Below, piece by piece: positions 6,249 to 8,010 of a DNA stretch of 8,010 nt; the stretch's first letter is position 1, and each line of letters begins with the position of its first letter. Origin of the DNA: Treponema sp. Lineage in GTDB: Bacteria; Spirochaetota; Spirochaetia; Treponematales; Breznakiellaceae. The stretch spans positions 1-8,010 of the forward strand of contig JAITHH010000063.1 of assembly GCA_031280065.1 (NCBI GenBank), read 5' to 3'. Below the pieces are notes generated by a model, which had not been told where the DNA came from, made no database searches, and saw only the letters and a program-made list of their open reading frames with translations. Position numbers and translations under genes: made by a program.

Positions 6249-7645
6249 TGCGTATCGTGATTGCCGGCGCGGGCCAGGTTGGCGTTGAACTGGCCCGGCG
6301 CCTCATCCAGGAAAAACACGACGTCTCCCTGATAGAACCCCATGAAGAACGCGCCCGCCACGCCTCCAACCGCCTCGACTGCCTTGTCCTGCACGATCAG
6401 GCGAACCGCCTCGAATCCCTGGAACAGGCCGGCGTCAAAAAAGCCGGGGCGCTGGTTGCCGTTACCGACTCGGACGAACTCAACATCATCATCTGCGGCA
6501 TGGCCTCCTCCCTCAACCCCAAACTCACCGCTATCGCCCGGGTGCGCAACGGCGGCTATGCGCGGCTGAACCTCGGCGTCGATCACGTGATCAACCCCGA
6601 TGTGGAAGCCGCCCGCTCGGTCCTGAACGCCGTAGAACGCGGCGTCCTGGGAGACATTCTCTCCTTTACCGGCACCCCCTATGAAATGGGCGCCGTTGAC
6701 GTCAGCCCCGCAAGCCCCTTCGACGGCCTGGCCATCAAAGACTTCCATTCCCTGATCGAAGGGGAAAGCCTCGTTGCCCTGGCGGACCGGCAGGGGGCCA
6801 GCATACTCCCCACGGGAACCACCGTGCTCCAGCGGGGAGACCGCATCTACGTCCTGGCCCGCGAAGCGGCCCTGGCGCAGATATTCAAACTGGCGGGCCG
6901 GACCCCGCAGCCTCTCCGCAAAATCGGCGTGGCCGGAGGCGGACGCCTGGGCTCCCTCATCGCCGAGGGCCTTTTGGAGAGCGGCCCCGCGAAAAAACAC
7001 CCGTTCTTCGCGTTCTTGAAGAACCTCAGCCCCCGGAAACGGCGGATCACCATCATCGAAGAGGATTACCGCCGCTGTAAAGAACTCGCGGCCCGTTTCC
7101 CCGACGCCTTGATCCTTAACGAAGACATCTCCGATGAGAGTTTTGTGGCCGAAGAGCGGCTGGGCGGCCTGGACCTGGTGATAACCGCTGCGGAACGGCA
7201 GGAGATGAACATCATCACCGCCGTGTACCTGAAATCCAAGGGAGTGGCCCGGACCATCGCCCTGGTAACCGGCTCCGGCTACGCCATGATCGCCCGGCAG
7301 CTTGGGGTGGACGTGGTCATTCCCATCAAGACCGCGGTGGTGGACTCGATCCTCTCGCGCCTCTTGGGAGAGGGGATCAAGGGCATACACCGGATCGGGG
7401 ACAGCAGCATCGGCGTCCTGGACATCGAAACTGGGCCCCGCGCCCCGGTCATCGACAAGCCGCTGAGGGAGTTCCGCCTCTCCGAGGGGGGGCTGGTGAT
7501 GCTGATCTACCGGGACGGCGCGTCGTTCATCCCCCGGGGGGATTTCGTCTTTCAGGCTGGGGACCGGGTCGTCCTCATCGCCAAGAACGGCAGCGAAGGG
7601 GAGATAGGCCGCCTCTTCGACGTGCCGCTCTTAGGGCAACGCTGA
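6248..7645 (+). CDS. trkA: Trk potassium uptake regulatory protein TrkA
   Basis: This 465-residue peripheral membrane protein gates Trk/Ktr-type potassium transporters (partner TrkH, not in this window) by binding nucleotides. It has the classic duplicated architecture. RCK_N domain 1 carries IVIAGAGQVG (3-12) and an acidic residue E30 ending the second strand, for NAD(H) binding. The first TrkA_C domain spans about 135-210. A second RCK_N domain carries VAGGGRLG (228-235), and a second TrkA_C spans about 375-460. An extra segment of about 18 residues, basic and aromatic (AKKHPFFAFLKN and following, about 247-265), separates the first helix and second strand of the second Rossmann unit. The ATG at 6248 shares its A with the aroA TGA, so translation is probably coupled; a GGGGAGAAG at 6226-6234 is too far for an ideal ribosome binding site. 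The final residues LGQR and the stop codon are encoded by repeat copy B, so the gene's 3' end has been remodelled. Confidence 0.93.
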   Translation: MRIVIAGAGQVGVELARRLIQEKHDVSLIEPHEERARHASNRLDCLVLHDQANRLESLEQAGVKKAGALVAVTDSDELNIIICGMASSLNPKLTAIARVRNGGYARLNLGVDHVINPDVEAARSVLNAVERGVLGDILSFTGTPYEMGAVDVSPASPFDGLAIKDFHSLIEGESLVALADRQGASILPTGTTVLQRGDRIYVLAREAALAQIFKLAGRTPQPLRKIGVAGGGRLGSLIAEGLLESGPAKKHPFFAFLKNLSPRKRRITIIEEDYRRCKELAARFPDALILNEDISDESFVAEERLGGLDLVITAAERQEMNIITAVYLKSKGVARTIALVTGSGYAMIARQLGVDVVIPIKTAVVDSILSRLLGEGIKGIHRIGDSSIGVLDIETGPRAPVIDKPLREFRLSEGGLVMLIYRDGASFIPRGDFVFQAGDRVVLIAKNGSEGEIGRLFDVPLLGQR

Positions 7646-7703
7646 TTAACTTGACGCTAATCAGCGTTGCCCTATGTATTTGCTCATTTCATTACGCAAA
7701 TAC
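7632..7703. repeat. 72-bp double-hairpin repeat, copy B, overlapping the trkA stop
   Basis: This is the second copy of the element at 3635-3706, with 66 of 72 positions identical. The first hairpin here is perfect: 17-bp arms (7632-7648 and 7658-7674; core AGGGCAACGCTGATTA) around the loop ACTTGACGC. The second hairpin has arms GTATTTGC (7676-7683) and GCAAATAC (7696-7703). The left arm of the first hairpin encodes the last trkA codons, and the stop TGA at 7643-7645 lies inside it. The strong stem directly at the stop codon probably stabilises or ends the trkA message, although no T-run follows. Confidence 0.85.
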
Positions 7704-7714
7704 CACATTAAAGT

Positions 7715-7750
7715 AGCACTGATTTATTCTCGGTTGAATAAATCAGTGCT
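7715..7750. terminator. Strong hairpin between convergent genes, likely bidirectional 3'-end structure
   Basis: AGCACTGATTTATTC (7715-7729) and GAATAAATCAGTGCT (7736-7750) form a perfect 15-bp stem around the 6-nt loop TCGGTT. It lies between trkA (+) and a convergent - strand gene that ends at 7767, where a shared terminator is expected. The flanks are only weakly T-rich on either strand, so it is an atypical intrinsic terminator. It is itself bracketed by CATTAAA (7706-7712) and TTTAATG (7766-7772), a 7-bp inverted repeat whose right arm overlaps the stop of the convergent gene. The whole block looks like another mobile hairpin element. Confidence 0.55.
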
Positions 7751-7766
7751 TCCCTTGCGGTTTCGT

Positions 7767-8010
7767 TTAATGGAAGGTCAAACCGGCGGCTTCGGTATTT
7801 TCCGCCAGAAAGAGCGTCTTTACCATACCGGGAGGGATGGCGGCGGGGTCCAGACGGGCCTCATAACGCCGGCAGCTCACCGCCCAGGGGCCCGGCTCAG
7901 GGGGAAACCGGGCGTAGTACCGTTCGAAGAAAGACGCTCCCCCTACCGGAATCAGCAATAGCTCTCCCCGGCGGATAGCGGAGAGTCCGCCCCGGGCAAT
8001 CCCGCCGATA
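7767..8010 (-). CDS. Unidentified protein, C-terminal fragment running off the right edge
   Basis: The - strand is open from the window edge to a TAA at 7767-7769, giving about 80 residues. The fragment includes ARGGLSAIRRGELLLIP, SFFERYYARFPPEPGPW and PPGMVKTLFLAENTEAAGL, and ends in TFH. Composition is protein-like, with hydrophobic strands separated by proline-rich turns, and there is no membrane segment or signal. A TTG at 7956-7958 is in frame, but open sequence continues upstream of it, so the true start probably lies outside the window. I do not recognise the family and give no function. The gene is convergent with trkA, and about 120 bp of repeat-rich DNA separates them. Confidence 0.6.
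   Translation of the reverse strand, partial: IGGIARGGLSAIRRGELLLIPVGGASFFERYYARFPPEPGPWAVSCRRYEARLDPAAIPPGMVKTLFLAENTEAAGLTFH

Noticed and set aside
6158..7390. Long - strand open frame opposite aroA/trkA
   Set aside because: It is an antisense shadow of the GC-rich trkA codons; its translation is low-complexity and shows no family motifs, whereas the + strand is clearly TrkA.

Overview
This window is bacterial chromosomal DNA carrying mostly housekeeping metabolism. It has five complete genes on the + strand, the 3' end of one gene entering from the right on the - strand, and an intergenic patch filled with hairpin repeats and transposase debris. The DNA is GC-rich, and the clpP-aroA-trkA half is visibly richer in G and C than pgi. 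The organism cannot be fixed from this window. The ClpP2-like protease with an acidic N-terminus, the two-domain TrkA and the hairpin-rich intergenic DNA would fit a host-associated spirochaete of the Treponema group, but that is an inference.

Layout, left to right. Positions 1-134 hold an inverted repeat and a good sigma-70 promoter whose -10 box lies only 8 nt before the ade start codon. Next come ade (135-1877, adenine deaminase), a short spacer with a perfect palindrome and a promoter, and pgi (1982-3562, glucose-6-phosphate isomerase). The roughly 720-nt gap 3563-4281 has no intact gene. It contains copy A of a 72-bp double-hairpin repeat, a cluster of CTGTCTGCC/GACAGGCAGGC units, the decayed 3' end of an ISAs1-type transposase gene, and an open stretch that may be a remnant of an unknown gene running in frame into clpP. 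Then comes a compact three-gene unit: clpP (4282-4899), aroA (4914-6248) and trkA (6248-7645). The clpP-aroA gap is 14 nt, and aroA and trkA share one base. Copy B of the 72-bp repeat overlaps the end of trkA and supplies its stop codon. It is followed by a second strong hairpin, after which a convergent - strand gene ends at 7767.

Functionally, ade feeds purine salvage, pgi is central glycolysis, aroA makes the chorismate precursor, clpP is protein quality control and trkA controls potassium uptake. The last three look co-transcribed but share no pathway. I see no defence system, CRISPR array, prophage or obviously new multi-gene system. The observations most worth a second look are the apparently leaderless ade message, the repeat that has become part of trkA and of the trkA/convergent-gene terminator region, the mosaic arms of repeat copy A, the catalytically intact ClpP with an atypical acidic N-terminus, and the extra segment in the second RCK domain of TrkA.
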